Assembly: GCF_009931115.1 (NCBI RefSeq) | Contig: NZ_CP047491.1 | Location: 1,082,001-1,146,000 of the forward strand | DNA length: 64,000 nt | Direction of reading: 5' to 3' | Source: Microbulbifer hydrolyticus | GTDB taxonomy: Bacteria; Pseudomonadota; Gammaproteobacteria; Pseudomonadales; Cellvibrionaceae | Shown: positions 1 through 8,565 of the stretch, one piece after another | Numbering within the stretch: position 1 is the first letter of the stretch | Layout of the letters: each line of letters opens with the position of its first letter | Translations under genes and position numbers: made by a program | Notes under the pieces: model-generated | Told to the model about the DNA's origin: nothing | The model's database searches: none | Seen by the model: the letters and a program-made list of their open reading frames with translations, nothing else

Positions 1-60
1 GCTGTCAGCGCGCTGGGCTTTGCGCCCGTGATAAACCAGTTCAGACTTTCCATTGTCTAA
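1..60 (+). CDS. Possible C-terminal end of a truncated gene
   Basis: Frame 1 is open from the window edge to a TAA at 58-60 and would encode about 19 residues ending in FRLSIV. The stretch is GC-rich like the coding regions, and the DNA after it turns AT-rich and non-coding, which fits the end of a gene that begins outside the window. The piece is too short to assign a family, and chance openness cannot be excluded. Confidence 0.3.
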   Translation, partial: AVSALGFAPVINQFRLSIV

Positions 61-216
61 GGTCATGTTGACGATAATTCCTTTGCGGTGGTAAGCGGAA
101 AGCTATCGGGGATCAGATAATGCGAAATCCAGATAAACATAGCGTGATTACAATTTGTATGGTGCCGTTGCCGGTACACAGTGTTCCGTTACCAGAAAGT
201 GTCGAGCTTATGATTG

Positions 217-250
217 TTCGATCAGTCTAACGATTCGATCAGTCTAACGA
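217..250. repeat. 17-bp perfect tandem duplication
   Basis: The unit TTCGATCAGTCTAACGA occurs at 217-233 and again immediately at 234-250 without a mismatch. It lies in non-coding DNA. Replication slippage is the simplest origin; a duplicated regulator site is possible but nothing else supports it. Confidence 0.85.
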
Positions 251-486
251 ATAGTATCGACCGAATACCATGAGCAGTTCGGACCAGCGAGCCATTCCGG
301 AACGGCCGCGCTATTTTAGCGATGTAGGATGGGTAAGCTACTTAATAATTAAGGATTGTGAAACAAATCCCATTACATTGGCTTACAGGAGGATGTTATT
401 TGAAGGATGCTTCGGAAATTAGATAAATTGGTTTGTAAGCTGCTAAAAAATTGGTCTGAACCGGATAATTAATTGGTCATAAATAT

Positions 487-502
487 TCCGGAATATTCCG
501 GA
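487..502. repeat. 16-bp perfect palindrome TCCGGAATATTCCGGA
   Basis: The sequence equals its own reverse complement and is built from two 10-base tandem units at 483-492 and 493-502. There is no loop, so it is a poor RNA hairpin and looks more like a dimeric protein-binding site. No adjacent promoter is clear. Confidence 0.7.
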
Positions 503-604
503 TTGTTTTTGTTATTGGAATACGTGGGCGAGGGTAAACAATTGCCCGCGTAATACATAACAAATAATTCACGACGTTTTTTGACTATCCGGTACTGGCT
601 GCAA

Positions 605-1318
605 CTATTGTATTTTTCCGGTGGTACGCACGCGCTTACTACCACTGACAACACTGACATCTGCATTGCGGCGGCGCTCGACCCCTGCGTCAATGGCATT
701 CTTCGCCGCGATCAACAGCCCGGCCACCAGAAAGGCACCGGGAGGAAGTACCGCGACGAGGAAGCCCGAGTAGTCCTGGCCCAGTACTGGCAATGTCCAG
801 TTTGCAGCCACCGGGCCGAGCAGCAGGTCCATATCGCTGAACAGTGTGCCGCGGCCAATGACTTCCCGCACCGCACCGATGACGATCAGCACTGCACTGA
901 AGCCTGCGCCCATCATCAGTCCGTCAACCAGTGAAGGCAGTACCGGGTTTTTGCTGGCAAAGGCATCCGCCCGCCCCAGGATCGCGCAGTTGGTTACTAT
1001 CAGCGGGATAAAAATACCGAGCACCAGGTACAGCTCGTAGGTAAACGCTTTCATCAGCAGTTCGGCGCAGGTTACGAAGGTGGCAATGATCATCACCGAG
1101 GCCGGCAGGCGTACCGTCTCCGGCATCTGGTGCCGCACCAGCGAGACCGCCAGATTGGAACAGGCCAGTACCGCGGTGGTGGCGAGGCCGAGGCCGATGG
1201 CATTGACGACCGAGCCGGTCACGGCCAGCAGTGGACACAGGCCCAGCAGCTGCACCAGCGCCGCATTATTTTTCCACAGGCCGTTGTGGGTGATTTCACT
1301 GTAACTTGGCGTGGCCAT
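605..1318 (-). CDS. rsxE: Electron transport complex subunit RsxE (RnfE)
   Basis: Integral membrane subunit of the Rsx/Rnf complex, which moves electrons between NADH and ferredoxin-like carriers coupled to ion movement, and in E. coli keeps SoxR reduced. The 237 residues form about six hydrophobic segments, with the family signatures [17 protein letters not shown] near the N-terminus and [14 protein letters not shown] in the middle. RsxE and RsxA are homologous, and the NCAILG/NCAVLG motif is visible in both. The hydrophilic tail after about residue 215 is basic. The gene is last in rsxABCDGE, its ATG overlaps the rsxG stop by one base, and translation is probably coupled. Confidence 0.95.
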   Translation of the reverse strand: MATPSYSEITHNGLWKNNAALVQLLGLCPLLAVTGSVVNAIGLGLATTAVLACSNLAVSLVRHQMPETVRLPASVMIIATFVTCAELLMKAFTYELYLVLGIFIPLIVTNCAILGRADAFASKNPVLPSLVDGLMMGAGFSAVLIVIGAVREVIGRGTLFSDMDLLLGPVAANWTLPVLGQDYSGFLVAVLPPGAFLVAGLLIAAKNAIDAGVERRRNADVSVVSGSKRVRTTGKIQ

Positions 1319-2016
1319 CAGTTGCGCTCCCCGTCATTCTGCTGCGGCTGCTTGTTATCGGGATGTTCTACTTCTACCGCGCGCTTGGACACCGGCGCGC
1401 TGAAAATTTCCTGTTGGTGCTCGGCGACGAAGTCCAGCACGGTGCGCACCTGATTGACGACCGCTCGCGGAGTGATGGTGGCACCGGTGAACTGGTCAAA
1501 CGCACCGCCATCCTTCTCCACCTTCCACAGGTCGCGGGCCGGATTCTGGAGGGACTTGCCGTTGAACGACAGTATCCAGTCGCTTTTCTTTACTTCTACC
1601 TTGTCGCCAAGGCCCGGAGTTTCGGAATGGCTGGTGACGCGCACACCGGCCACGGAGCCGTCGCGGTTGACGCCCACGAGCATCCGGATAGGCCCGGAGT
1701 AGCCATTCGGCGCCACGGTGGGGATGATCACCGCATTGATGGCGCCGTCGCCCTCCCGTGCAAGATTGATATTTCCACCCTGTTTCAGTCCCAGCATGGC
1801 CCAGTACTGCTTCGGGATCGGGTAGGTGTCCACCAGCAGGTCGTTGCTGTGACGTTCGATGGGAATGATTTCCAGCAGCGCCTTGGCCGCGGCCTCGCGG
1901 ATCGCGCGCTCGATGGGTTCGCGAGTGGTGATCTGGGTGATCGCGAGGGTGCCGGCGGTAACCAGCGCAAACAGGGCGAGTATGGCCGCGTTGCTACCGA
2001 TGGAGCGTTTCAGCAT
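1318..2016 (-). CDS. rsxG: Electron transport complex subunit RsxG (RnfG), FMN-binding
   Basis: Periplasm-facing flavoprotein subunit of the Rsx/Rnf complex. The 232 residues start with a membrane anchor (about residues 9-29) followed by a soluble FMN_bind domain. The flavinylation motif DQFTGAT is at about 174-180; family knowledge says FMN is joined through phosphate to the last threonine, about T180, by an ApbE-type transferase, which is not encoded in this window. The C-terminus after residue 205 is polar and charged. Start and stop each abut the neighbouring rsx genes (one-base overlap with both rsxD and rsxE), as expected for coupled translation. Confidence 0.95.
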   Translation of the reverse strand: MLKRSIGSNAAILALFALVTAGTLAITQITTREPIERAIREAAAKALLEIIPIERHSNDLLVDTYPIPKQYWAMLGLKQGGNINLAREGDGAINAVIIPTVAPNGYSGPIRMLVGVNRDGSVAGVRVTSHSETPGLGDKVEVKKSDWILSFNGKSLQNPARDLWKVEKDGGAFDQFTGATITPRAVVNQVRTVLDFVAEHQQEIFSAPVSKRAVEVEHPDNKQPQQNDGERN

Positions 2017-3068
2017 TACTGTTCCTCCAGGTCCGTAGCCTTGCGCGCGGCCTTGTGGCCATAGGTGCGCGGCAGGGTGTAGTTGTCGATGAACGGCGCC
2101 GCAAAGTTCATCAGTAGCACGGCAAAGGCCACCCCGTCGGGGTAGGCGCCCCAGGCACGGATCACGAACACCAGCAAGCCGACCCCGGCACCAAACACGA
2201 GTCGTCCCTTGTTGCTGGTACAGCCACTCACCGGGTCAGTAACAATGAAAAAGGCCCCGAGCATGGTCGCGCCGGAGAACAGGTGTAGCAGCGGTGAGCC
2301 CTCACTCAGGGAGCTGCCACCGTCGTAGAACACTACCGACAGCAATGCCATGGTCACGAGCATGGCCACTGGTGCGTGCCAGGTAATCAGGCGGCGGAAC
2401 AGCAGGAACAACCCCCCGAGCAGGAAGCCGAAGTTGGCCATCTCCCAGCCGACGCCGGCGACGGTGCCCTTGTTGAAGATCGGTTCCATCTCGTACAGCT
2501 GGGCGAGGATGGTGGACTGGTTGTGACGCACGATTTCCAACGGTGTGGCGCGGGTGAATCCGTCGACGTTCATATTGCCGAAGATCAGGGCAAAGCTTTC
2601 ATCCAGTCCCGGGGTACCGTAAATCAGTTCCGCCGGCGCCACCCAGCGGGTCATCTCTACCGGGAAGCTGATCAGCAGCACCACATAGCCCACCATCGCC
2701 GGGTTGAACGGGTTGTAGCCCATACCGCCGTAAAGCTGTTTGGCGAGCAGGATCGCGCTGACACTGCCGATAACCGGGATCCACCACGGGCAGTAGGGCG
2801 GCAGGGCGATGCCCAGCAGTAACGCGGTGACCAGCGCGCTGTAGTCTTTCAGGTAAAAGCCTACCGGGCGGTCACGCAGTTTCATCACGGCGGCCTCGGT
2901 GGCCAGTGCCGTGAACGCACACAGCGCGATGTTGATGAGTACGCCGGGACCGAAAAAAATCACCAGCGCCAGAACGCCGGGGACGGTCGCCGCTACGACC
3001 TGCAGCATGACCTTGGAGGTGCTCTGGCCGGAGTGGGCGTGGGGAGAGGTGACTCGCATCAGGGACAT
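2016..3068 (-). CDS. rsxD: Electron transport complex subunit RsxD (RnfD)
   Basis: NqrB/RnfD-family membrane subunit of the Rsx complex with around ten hydrophobic segments in 350 residues. Conserved family stretches seen are GYNPFNPAMVGYV (about 117-129) and FFIVTDPVSG (about 273-282). The covalent FMN site of the family is normally a [S/T]xAT-P-L sequence; here FTRATPL places the candidate threonine near residue 175, with Arg where Gly is often found. A second SGAT string at about 265-268 lies close to a membrane segment. The gene starts 25 bases after rsxC and its stop overlaps the rsxG start by one base. Confidence 0.95.
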   Translation of the reverse strand: MSLMRVTSPHAHSGQSTSKVMLQVVAATVPGVLALVIFFGPGVLINIALCAFTALATEAAVMKLRDRPVGFYLKDYSALVTALLLGIALPPYCPWWIPVIGSVSAILLAKQLYGGMGYNPFNPAMVGYVVLLISFPVEMTRWVAPAELIYGTPGLDESFALIFGNMNVDGFTRATPLEIVRHNQSTILAQLYEMEPIFNKGTVAGVGWEMANFGFLLGGLFLLFRRLITWHAPVAMLVTMALLSVVFYDGGSSLSEGSPLLHLFSGATMLGAFFIVTDPVSGCTSNKGRLVFGAGVGLLVFVIRAWGAYPDGVAFAVLLMNFAAPFIDNYTLPRTYGHKAARKATDLEEQ

Positions 3069-3093
3069 GGTATTTCTCTTATCGCTCCCGGGT

Positions 3094-5289
3094 TTATTCG
3101 CCGGAGCTCTGCTGGGCGGCCAGTTTTTCCTTCAGCTTGCCCTGCATTTTTTCCAGTGCGGTTGCAAACGCGTCGGTATTGGGGTCATCTTCGCTGCGTG
3201 CCTTGGCGAGGCGTGCTTCGGCTTTCTCGACCCGTTTTTTCAAAGCCTCGATCTCGCTCGCCAGTTTTTCTTCCGCACTCATGCCTGCACGGGCCGCGGC
3301 TGCGGCCTTGGCTTTTTCAATCGCGGCGCCGGCGGCAGACGATGAGGCGCCGGCGACGGTCAGCTTGTCGTCAGTAATCGAGGGTGTACTCTCGGCTTCG
3401 CTCGCGCTGGGCGGGGTGGCCTCAGTCTGACCAGCCTGCTTCGCCGACTGTTTTTCGGCTTCTGCCAGCTTGTCGCGTGCTTCCTGTAATTTCAGCTCTG
3501 CCGTTTTGAGCTGCGCTTCCAATTGTGCTTTCTGTGCGTCGTCCGCCTCGGCGAGCTTTTTCTGCATCCGCTCCACGCGGTGCTCGGCGCTGGTTAGCGT
3601 GCGCTGGGCGCGTGCCAGCTGCTGCTCCGGTGTTGCCTGTTTGGCTTTCACCCGCGCCAGTGCAGCGGCGACGACGTCCGACTCCTGCCTTGCTGCCGTG
3701 GCTTCCGGACTGTCGGCTTCCTGTTCCCGCTTCTTGCGTGCCTCTTCGGCCGCTTTCTTGCGCGCCAGCCGCTTCGCCTCTTTCTCGCGCTCGGCTTTTT
3801 CCAGGCGCAGCTTGCGGTACTCGAAACGTTCGCGCGCACGATCCGCCTTTTCTTTTTCGGCGCGGGCTTCGCGGATATCGCCCTTGGCGGCGCGGTAGTA
3901 CTGCACCAGCGGGATGCTGGAGGGGCATACATAAGAGCAGGCACCGCACTCGATACAGTCGAACAGGTTATAGGCCTGGAGCTTTTCGCGGTCTTCCGCG
4001 CGCGCATACCAATAGAGCTGTTGTGGCAGCAGGCTGGCGGGGCAGACCTCGGCGCACAGCCCACAGCGGATGCAGGCCTGGGCCGGCGGTGGCGCAGGTA
4101 ACTCATCTTTACTGGGGGCGAGGATACAGTTGGTGGTTTTCACCACCGGTGCGCTGTCGTCCTCGATGGTGTAACCCATCATCGGGCCGCCGATAACGAT
4201 TCGCTGCAGCAGTTTGTGGTCCACATCGTGCTGCTTGAGGATATGGCGAATGGGGGTGCCGAGCGGCACTTCGATATTGCGCTGGCGCCCGAGGGATTCC
4301 CCAACCACTGTGGTGACACGGCTGATCAGTGGCTCCCCCAGGGTAATCGCGCGGAACACGGCACGCGCAGTGCCCACGTTCTGACAGACGATACCGACAT
4401 TGGCCGGCAGGCCTTCATTGGGGACCTCGCGTCCGGTGAGTATCTCGATCAGCTGCTTTTCGCCGCCGGAGGGGTACTTGGTCGGGAATACCACCACATG
4501 AAAGCGGGTATCTTTGGCCGCCGCTTTCATCGCCTTGATGGCTTCCGGCTTGTTGTCTTCGATACCGATCAGAACCCGCTCTGGCTGGTCCAGCAGGTGA
4601 GCGAGTATTTCCACTCCGCCGATGATTTCGCTGGCGTGCTCACGCATCAGCATATCGTCAGCGGTGATGTACGGCTCGCACTCGGTGCCGTTGATGATCA
4701 GGGTGTCGATGGTGGCGCCGCCGCGGGGGTTCAGCTTCACCGCAGTGGGGAAGCCCGCTCCGCCCATACCGGCAATGCCGCAGTCGCGGATTTTTTCCAG
4801 TACGTCATCGATGTCCCGGCTCGCGTAATCCTCCAGCGGAGTGAGCGCACACCACTCGTCACGGCCATCAGTGTGAATCTGGATACAGTCCGCCGACATA
4901 CCGGAGGGATGGGCGACGGGCATGGGCTCGATAGCCACAACCTTGCCGGAAGAGGGCGCGTGTACCGGGCAGCTCACCAGGCCGTCTGCCTCGGCGATCT
5001 TCTGGCCCTTCTTGACCAGGTCCCCCAGCTTTACCAGCGGTATGGCGGTGCCGCCGATATGCTGGTTGAGCGGTACGATCAGGTCTTTCGCCAGAGGAAT
5101 GGTGCCGATGGGCTCGCCGGTGGACTGGTGTTTGTTTTCCGGCGGGTGAACCCCGCCATGAAAGTCGTTGACCTTGAGCTCGCGCGACAGGTCCCGGGCC
5201 TTCTCGCTGGCGATCAGGTGGGCCTCGCGGGCGGCGCGGCGTTCATCGGCGGTCTGGCGGTGGCTGGTGCGTTCGTCTACTTGGCTCAT
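3094..5289 (-). CDS. rsxC: Electron transport complex subunit RsxC (RnfC)
   Basis: Membrane-peripheral subunit that accepts electrons from NADH. The ATG at 5289 gives 731 residues and overlaps the rsxB stop by four bases; the open frame continues upstream only through rsxB in another frame. Visible domains are the RnfC N-terminal barrel (about 40-140), the nucleotide/FMN domain with [12 protein letters not shown] (174-185), an SLBB-like segment, then two 4Fe-4S sites with cysteines at about 406/409/412/416 and 445/448/451/455. Residues from about 475 to the end are Lys/Glu/Ala-rich and probably helical coiled coil. Such long tails vary strongly in length between RsxC proteins. Confidence 0.95.
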   Translation of the reverse strand: MSQVDERTSHRQTADERRAAREAHLIASEKARDLSRELKVNDFHGGVHPPENKHQSTGEPIGTIPLAKDLIVPLNQHIGGTAIPLVKLGDLVKKGQKIAEADGLVSCPVHAPSSGKVVAIEPMPVAHPSGMSADCIQIHTDGRDEWCALTPLEDYASRDIDDVLEKIRDCGIAGMGGAGFPTAVKLNPRGGATIDTLIINGTECEPYITADDMLMREHASEIIGGVEILAHLLDQPERVLIGIEDNKPEAIKAMKAAAKDTRFHVVVFPTKYPSGGEKQLIEILTGREVPNEGLPANVGIVCQNVGTARAVFRAITLGEPLISRVTTVVGESLGRQRNIEVPLGTPIRHILKQHDVDHKLLQRIVIGGPMMGYTIEDDSAPVVKTTNCILAPSKDELPAPPPAQACIRCGLCAEVCPASLLPQQLYWYARAEDREKLQAYNLFDCIECGACSYVCPSSIPLVQYYRAAKGDIREARAEKEKADRARERFEYRKLRLEKAEREKEAKRLARKKAAEEARKKREQEADSPEATAARQESDVVAAALARVKAKQATPEQQLARAQRTLTSAEHRVERMQKKLAEADDAQKAQLEAQLKTAELKLQEARDKLAEAEKQSAKQAGQTEATPPSASEAESTPSITDDKLTVAGASSSAAGAAIEKAKAAAAARAGMSAEEKLASEIEALKKRVEKAEARLAKARSEDDPNTDAFATALEKMQGKLKEKLAAQQSSGE

Positions 5290-5894
5290 GCGGCACTCCG
5301 GTCGTCGGCGTGCAGATCGGGGCGGTCGCTGGCGATCAATTGAACTCCGTCGCTGGGCTTGTTCGGGTGCCATTGCTGCAGGGAGGTCTCCAGTGGCACC
5401 ATGTCGATACAGTCTACCGGGCAGGGCTCCACACACAGGTCGCAGCCGGTGCATTCGTCCACAATCACCGTATGCATCTGCTTGGCGGCGCCGACAATCG
5501 CATCTACCGGACAGGCCTGGATACACTTGGTACAGCCGATGCACTCTGCCTCGCGGATAAATGCCACTTTCTTGACATCTTCCACGCCGTGCTCCGCATC
5601 CAGCGGCACTGCCTCCACATCCAGCAGGTTGGCCAGCTCGTTGATGGTGGCCTGGCCGCCGGGGGGGCACTTGTTGATGGCTTCGCCATCGGCGATGGCC
5701 TGGGCATAGGGGCGGCAGCCCGGATGCCCGCACTGCCCACACTGGGTCTGGGGCAGTATGGCGTCGATCTGGTCGACAATAGGGTCTCCCTCCACTTTGA
5801 AGCGGACCGCAGCGAAGCCCAGCAGGGCGCCGAATACCAGGGCCATACCACCAAGGATCAGTAGCGGTGTGGATACTTCAGACAGCCATTCCAT
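5286..5894 (-). CDS. rsxB: Electron transport complex subunit RsxB (RnfB), ferredoxin-like
   Basis: Iron-sulfur subunit passing electrons between RsxC and the membrane core. The 202 residues contain an N-terminal membrane helix (about 9-30), an Fer4_21-type cluster site with cysteines near 52, 55, 60 and 76, and two ferredoxin 4Fe-4S motifs, [12 protein letters not shown] (118-129) and [12 protein letters not shown] (148-159). All cluster ligands expected for the family are present. It lies 15 bases downstream of rsxA and its stop overlaps the start of rsxC in an ATGA junction. Confidence 0.96.
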   Translation of the reverse strand: MEWLSEVSTPLLILGGMALVFGALLGFAAVRFKVEGDPIVDQIDAILPQTQCGQCGHPGCRPYAQAIADGEAINKCPPGGQATINELANLLDVEAVPLDAEHGVEDVKKVAFIREAECIGCTKCIQACPVDAIVGAAKQMHTVIVDECTGCDLCVEPCPVDCIDMVPLETSLQQWHPNKPSDGVQLIASDRPDLHADDRSAA

Positions 5895-5909
5895 CGTCGC
5901 CTCCTCGCC

Positions 5910-6485
5910 TTACACCAGTCCGCTGAAGCCCATAAAAGCCAGCGACATCAGTCCAGCGGTCATCATGCCGATGGCCGCACCCTTGAATGGTTTGGGTACG
6001 TCCGCCACTGCCAGCCGCTCACGCATGGCGGAAAACAGGATCAGCACCAGGGAAAAACCCACTGCGGCACCGAAGCCATACAGGGTGGATTGCACGAAAT
6101 TATTTGCTTTCAGGGTGTTCTGCAACGCCACGCCCAGCACCGCACAGTTGGTGGTAATAAGAGGAAGGAAGACCCCCAGCACCCGGTGCAGTAGCGGGCT
6201 GGTTTTTTCGATAAACATGCGCGCAAACTGCACCACCACTGCAATCACCAGAATGAAGGATATGGTGCGCAGATACTCCATGCCGAACGGCTCAAGCAGG
6301 TAAGTATTCACCAGGTAGGAGCAGATGGCCGCCAGAGTCAGCACAAAGGTAGTGGCGCCGGCCATGCCGACAGCGGTCTCCAGTTTGTTGGAAACGCCCA
6401 TAAACGGGCACAGGCCAAGGAACTGCACCAGCACATAGTTGTTCACCAGAATGGTGGAGAGCAGGATGACGGTAAATTCGGTCAT
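5910..6485 (-). CDS. rsxA: Electron transport complex subunit RsxA (RnfA)
   Basis: Integral membrane subunit, first gene of rsxABCDGE. The chosen ATG at 6485 gives 191 residues beginning [19 protein letters not shown], which matches the usual RsxA N-terminus and length; the open frame runs upstream to 6758 but those extra residues are not RsxA-like and look like untranslated leader. Six hydrophobic segments and the motifs [13 protein letters not shown] and [11 protein letters not shown] are visible, related to the same positions in RsxE. A sigma-70-type promoter lies about 200 bases upstream. Confidence 0.95.
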   Translation of the reverse strand: MTEFTVILLSTILVNNYVLVQFLGLCPFMGVSNKLETAVGMAGATTFVLTLAAICSYLVNTYLLEPFGMEYLRTISFILVIAVVVQFARMFIEKTSPLLHRVLGVFLPLITTNCAVLGVALQNTLKANNFVQSTLYGFGAAVGFSLVLILFSAMRERLAVADVPKPFKGAAIGMMTAGLMSLAFMGFSGLV

Positions 6486-6909
6486 AGTGATTCCGTTCGG
6501 GCCGCAGTTCCGGTTGTCGGACAGGGTTCCGGGCGTTATTCCGGTTGAACCTCCGGAATAGTACCTCGCTGTACAAAAATCAAGCGGCGGGCCGCTGTTG
6601 CTAGACGCGCAGCGAGTCGGCCACCGGCGCGCAGCTCCGCAGCAATGGCGCGGAGATTGCAGTTTTCTGTTGCCAGAGTTGGGGGCGGTATTATGGGCGA
6701 GAGGGTATAGGCGTTCAACTTGCCATACCTCCCAGAGTTGCGGCGAGGTTCCTGTCAAGATTGCCGGATAGCGACAGCAATGGGCGGAGCCGTCCCGGTA
6801 AGGCGGGCAGTCTCATCCCTTTGGACGATGTACAAAAGGCCCCAACAGCGTATATATGGCACTTTCCCCGCCGAGCGCCTGTTGAGCCCGGAACAAATAG
6901 CGATTGAGC
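6486..6909. other. Divergent intergenic region between rsxA and the transglutaminase gene
   Basis: No gene is supported. The region contains the rsx promoter at 6690-6718 and so a leader of about 200 nt for the rsx mRNA. Near rsxA there is a cluster of CCGG/TCCGGAAT-type sequence around 6508-6560. The promoter of the rightward gene is not clear; TATATA at about 6852 is a candidate -10. Confidence 0.5.
6690..6718 (-). promoter_or_regulatory. Predicted sigma-70 promoter of the rsx operon
   Basis: Read on the minus strand, TTGAAC (6718-6713) and CATAAT (6695-6690) are separated by 17 bases, each close to the sigma-70 consensus. Transcription would begin near 6683 and give a leader of about 200 nt before rsxA. 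No SoxR or FNR site was recognised by eye. Confidence 0.6.
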
Positions 6910-7476
6910 ATGAAAGAGTATTTACTGACTTCGCCCACCATCGACTGGGAGCATCCGCTGATATTGGAAATGGCGAAAGAACTGGCCTGCCGCTCCGGGG
7001 CGCGTTTCGGCACCGCCCGCAATTGTTTCGAGTTTGTGCGCGATGAGATTCGCCACAGCGTGGACTTCGAGCTGGGTCCAGTGACATGCCGGGCATCGGA
7101 CGTGCTGGAGACCGGTACCGGGTTCTGTTTCTCCAAAAGCCACCTGCTGGCGGCCCTGTTGCGTGCCAACGGCATCCCCGCAGGTTTCCGCTATCAGCGC
7201 CTGCTGCTGGATGCAGCCGAGGGCCGCTATTGCCTGCACGGCCTGAACAGTATTTACCTGGACGCCTATGGCTGGTTTCGTATCGATGCCCGCGGCAACA
7301 AGCCGGGAATCACCGCCGAATTTATTCCCCCACAGGAACGGCTCGCCTATACCCCTTCAGCGGAAGGGGAGTGGGATCTGCCGGAAAACTACCCAGAGCC
7401 CCTGCCCCAGGTATTGGCGCTGCTCAACGATCACGACACCCTTGCCGCCGTACAGCAACATTTACCCGACGTTTGA
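6910..7476 (+). CDS. Transglutaminase-like family protein
   Basis: A 188-residue cytoplasmic protein (no signal peptide) with a transglutaminase-like cysteine-protease fold. The triad candidates are visible in order: Cys in GTGFCFSKSHLLAALLRANG, His in YCLHGLNSIYL and Asp in WFRIDARGNK. The segment DVLETGTGFCFSKS and the following A-LLRA-GIPAGFRYQ pattern are typical of the short bacterial transglutaminase-like proteins of unknown substrate. ATG at 6910 is preferred over TTG at 6904; no strong ribosome site precedes either. The next gene begins 58 bases downstream on the same strand. Confidence 0.8.
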   Translation: MKEYLLTSPTIDWEHPLILEMAKELACRSGARFGTARNCFEFVRDEIRHSVDFELGPVTCRASDVLETGTGFCFSKSHLLAALLRANGIPAGFRYQRLLLDAAEGRYCLHGLNSIYLDAYGWFRIDARGNKPGITAEFIPPQERLAYTPSAEGEWDLPENYPEPLPQVLALLNDHDTLAAVQQHLPDV

Positions 7477-7534
7477 TCTTCAAGCCTGTAGGGTTACTCT
7501 TGTGCTCTGAACTTGATTGCAGACAGGAGCGAGT

Positions 7535-8419
7535 ATGTCGGACGCGTATACCCCGCCGAAAGTGTGGCAGTGGGACTCCGAGAATGGTGGCCAGTTCGCC
7601 AATATCAACCGGCCCATTGCCGGGCCCACCCACGACCAGGCACTGCCGGTTGGCCAGCATCCGATGCAGCTTTATTCCCTGGCCACGCCCAACGGCGTCA
7701 AGGCCACCATCATGCTGGAAGAGTTGCTGGCGCTGGGCCATGAAGGCGCAGAATACGATGCCCATCTGATCCGGATTACCGAAGGGGACCAGTTCAGTAG
7801 CGGCTTTGTCGATATCAATCCGAACTCGAAAATCCCGGCACTGGTAGACCACAGCACCACGCCGCCGATTCGCGTGTTTGAATCCGGTTCCATCCTGCTT
7901 TACCTGGCGGAGAAGTTCGGCGCTTTTCTGCCACACACGCCCGAGCAGCGCACCGAAACCCTCAACTGGCTGTTCTGGCAAATGGGCGCCGCGCCCTTTC
8001 TCGGTGGTGGTTTCGGGCACTTTTATGCCTACGCCCCGGAAAAATACGAATACCCGATCAACCGCTACACCATGGAAGTAAAACGCCAACTGGACGTACT
8101 GGACCGGCAGTTGGCCGAACATCCGTTTGTGGCGGGCAAGGAATACACCATCGCCGATATGGCCATCTGGCCCTGGTACGGTGCGGTGGTGAAGAATGAA
8201 GCCTACGATGCGGCAGAGTTTCTGGAGGCGCACACGTATAAAAATGTGATTCGCTGGGTGAACGAAATCGACCAGCGGCCGGCGGTGCAGCGCGGCAAAA
8301 TGGTCAACCGCACCTGGGGGGAGCCCTCCGAGCAATTGCACGAGCGTCACGATGCCAGTGACTTCGAGCTGCGTACCCAGGACAAGCTCGAACAGACTGA
8401 TGACAACGGCGGTCGCTGA
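7535..8419 (+). CDS. yghU: Glutathione S-transferase family protein, YghU-type disulfide-bond oxidoreductase
   Basis: The 294-residue protein has the YghU architecture: an N-terminal extension (TPPKVWQWDSENGGQFANINRPIAG), a thioredoxin-like domain with NPNSKIPALVD and ESGSILLYLAEKFG, and an all-helical C-terminal domain with GGGFGHFYAYAPEKYEYPINRY and KEYTIADMAIWPWYG. YghU uses two glutathione molecules and reduces disulfide bonds and peroxides; that activity is taken from the family. ATG at 7535 follows AGGAGCG with good spacing; the upstream TTG at 7517 lies before the ribosome site and is rejected. Confidence 0.9.
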   Translation: MSDAYTPPKVWQWDSENGGQFANINRPIAGPTHDQALPVGQHPMQLYSLATPNGVKATIMLEELLALGHEGAEYDAHLIRITEGDQFSSGFVDINPNSKIPALVDHSTTPPIRVFESGSILLYLAEKFGAFLPHTPEQRTETLNWLFWQMGAAPFLGGGFGHFYAYAPEKYEYPINRYTMEVKRQLDVLDRQLAEHPFVAGKEYTIADMAIWPWYGAVVKNEAYDAAEFLEAHTYKNVIRWVNEIDQRPAVQRGKMVNRTWGEPSEQLHERHDASDFELRTQDKLEQTDDNGGR

Positions 8420-8469
8420 CGAAAGGCGGTAACCCCCGGGGTAATCCCGGCTACTACCACCACTTCTTT

Positions 8470-8505
8470 GCGGGCAGGTTGGCACCAAATAACCAGACTG
8501 CCCGC
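8470..8505. other. Hairpin between yghU and the amidohydrolase gene
   Basis: GCGGGCAG (8470-8477) pairs with CTGCCCGC (8498-8505), with an AT-richer loop. No T run follows on either strand, so it could be a weak terminator, an mRNA-stabilising structure or an operator. Confidence 0.45.
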
Positions 8506-8565
8506 CCAGATCCGATTACGCTATCTGCAGACAAGAAAACAATAAACTGAGTGCCGGTTGGTCGT

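Larger units (their letters stand above)
61..604. other. AT-rich intergenic region downstream of rsxE
   Basis: No convincing gene is present. The stretch is clearly more AT-rich than the rest of the window. It holds a 17-base tandem duplication at 217-250, a 16-base perfect palindrome at 487-502, and a weak stem (523-529 with 544-550) with a 14-base loop that might help end the rsx transcript. The nth gene that often follows rsxE in enterics is absent. Confidence 0.6.

Noticed and set aside
5290-5742. Upstream extension of the rsxC frame by 151 codons
   Set aside because: It lies inside rsxB in another frame and has no family sequence; ATG 5289 gives the normal RsxC start.
6486-6758. Upstream extension of rsxA by 91 codons
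   Set aside because: It covers the predicted rsx promoter and does not resemble the RsxA N-terminus.
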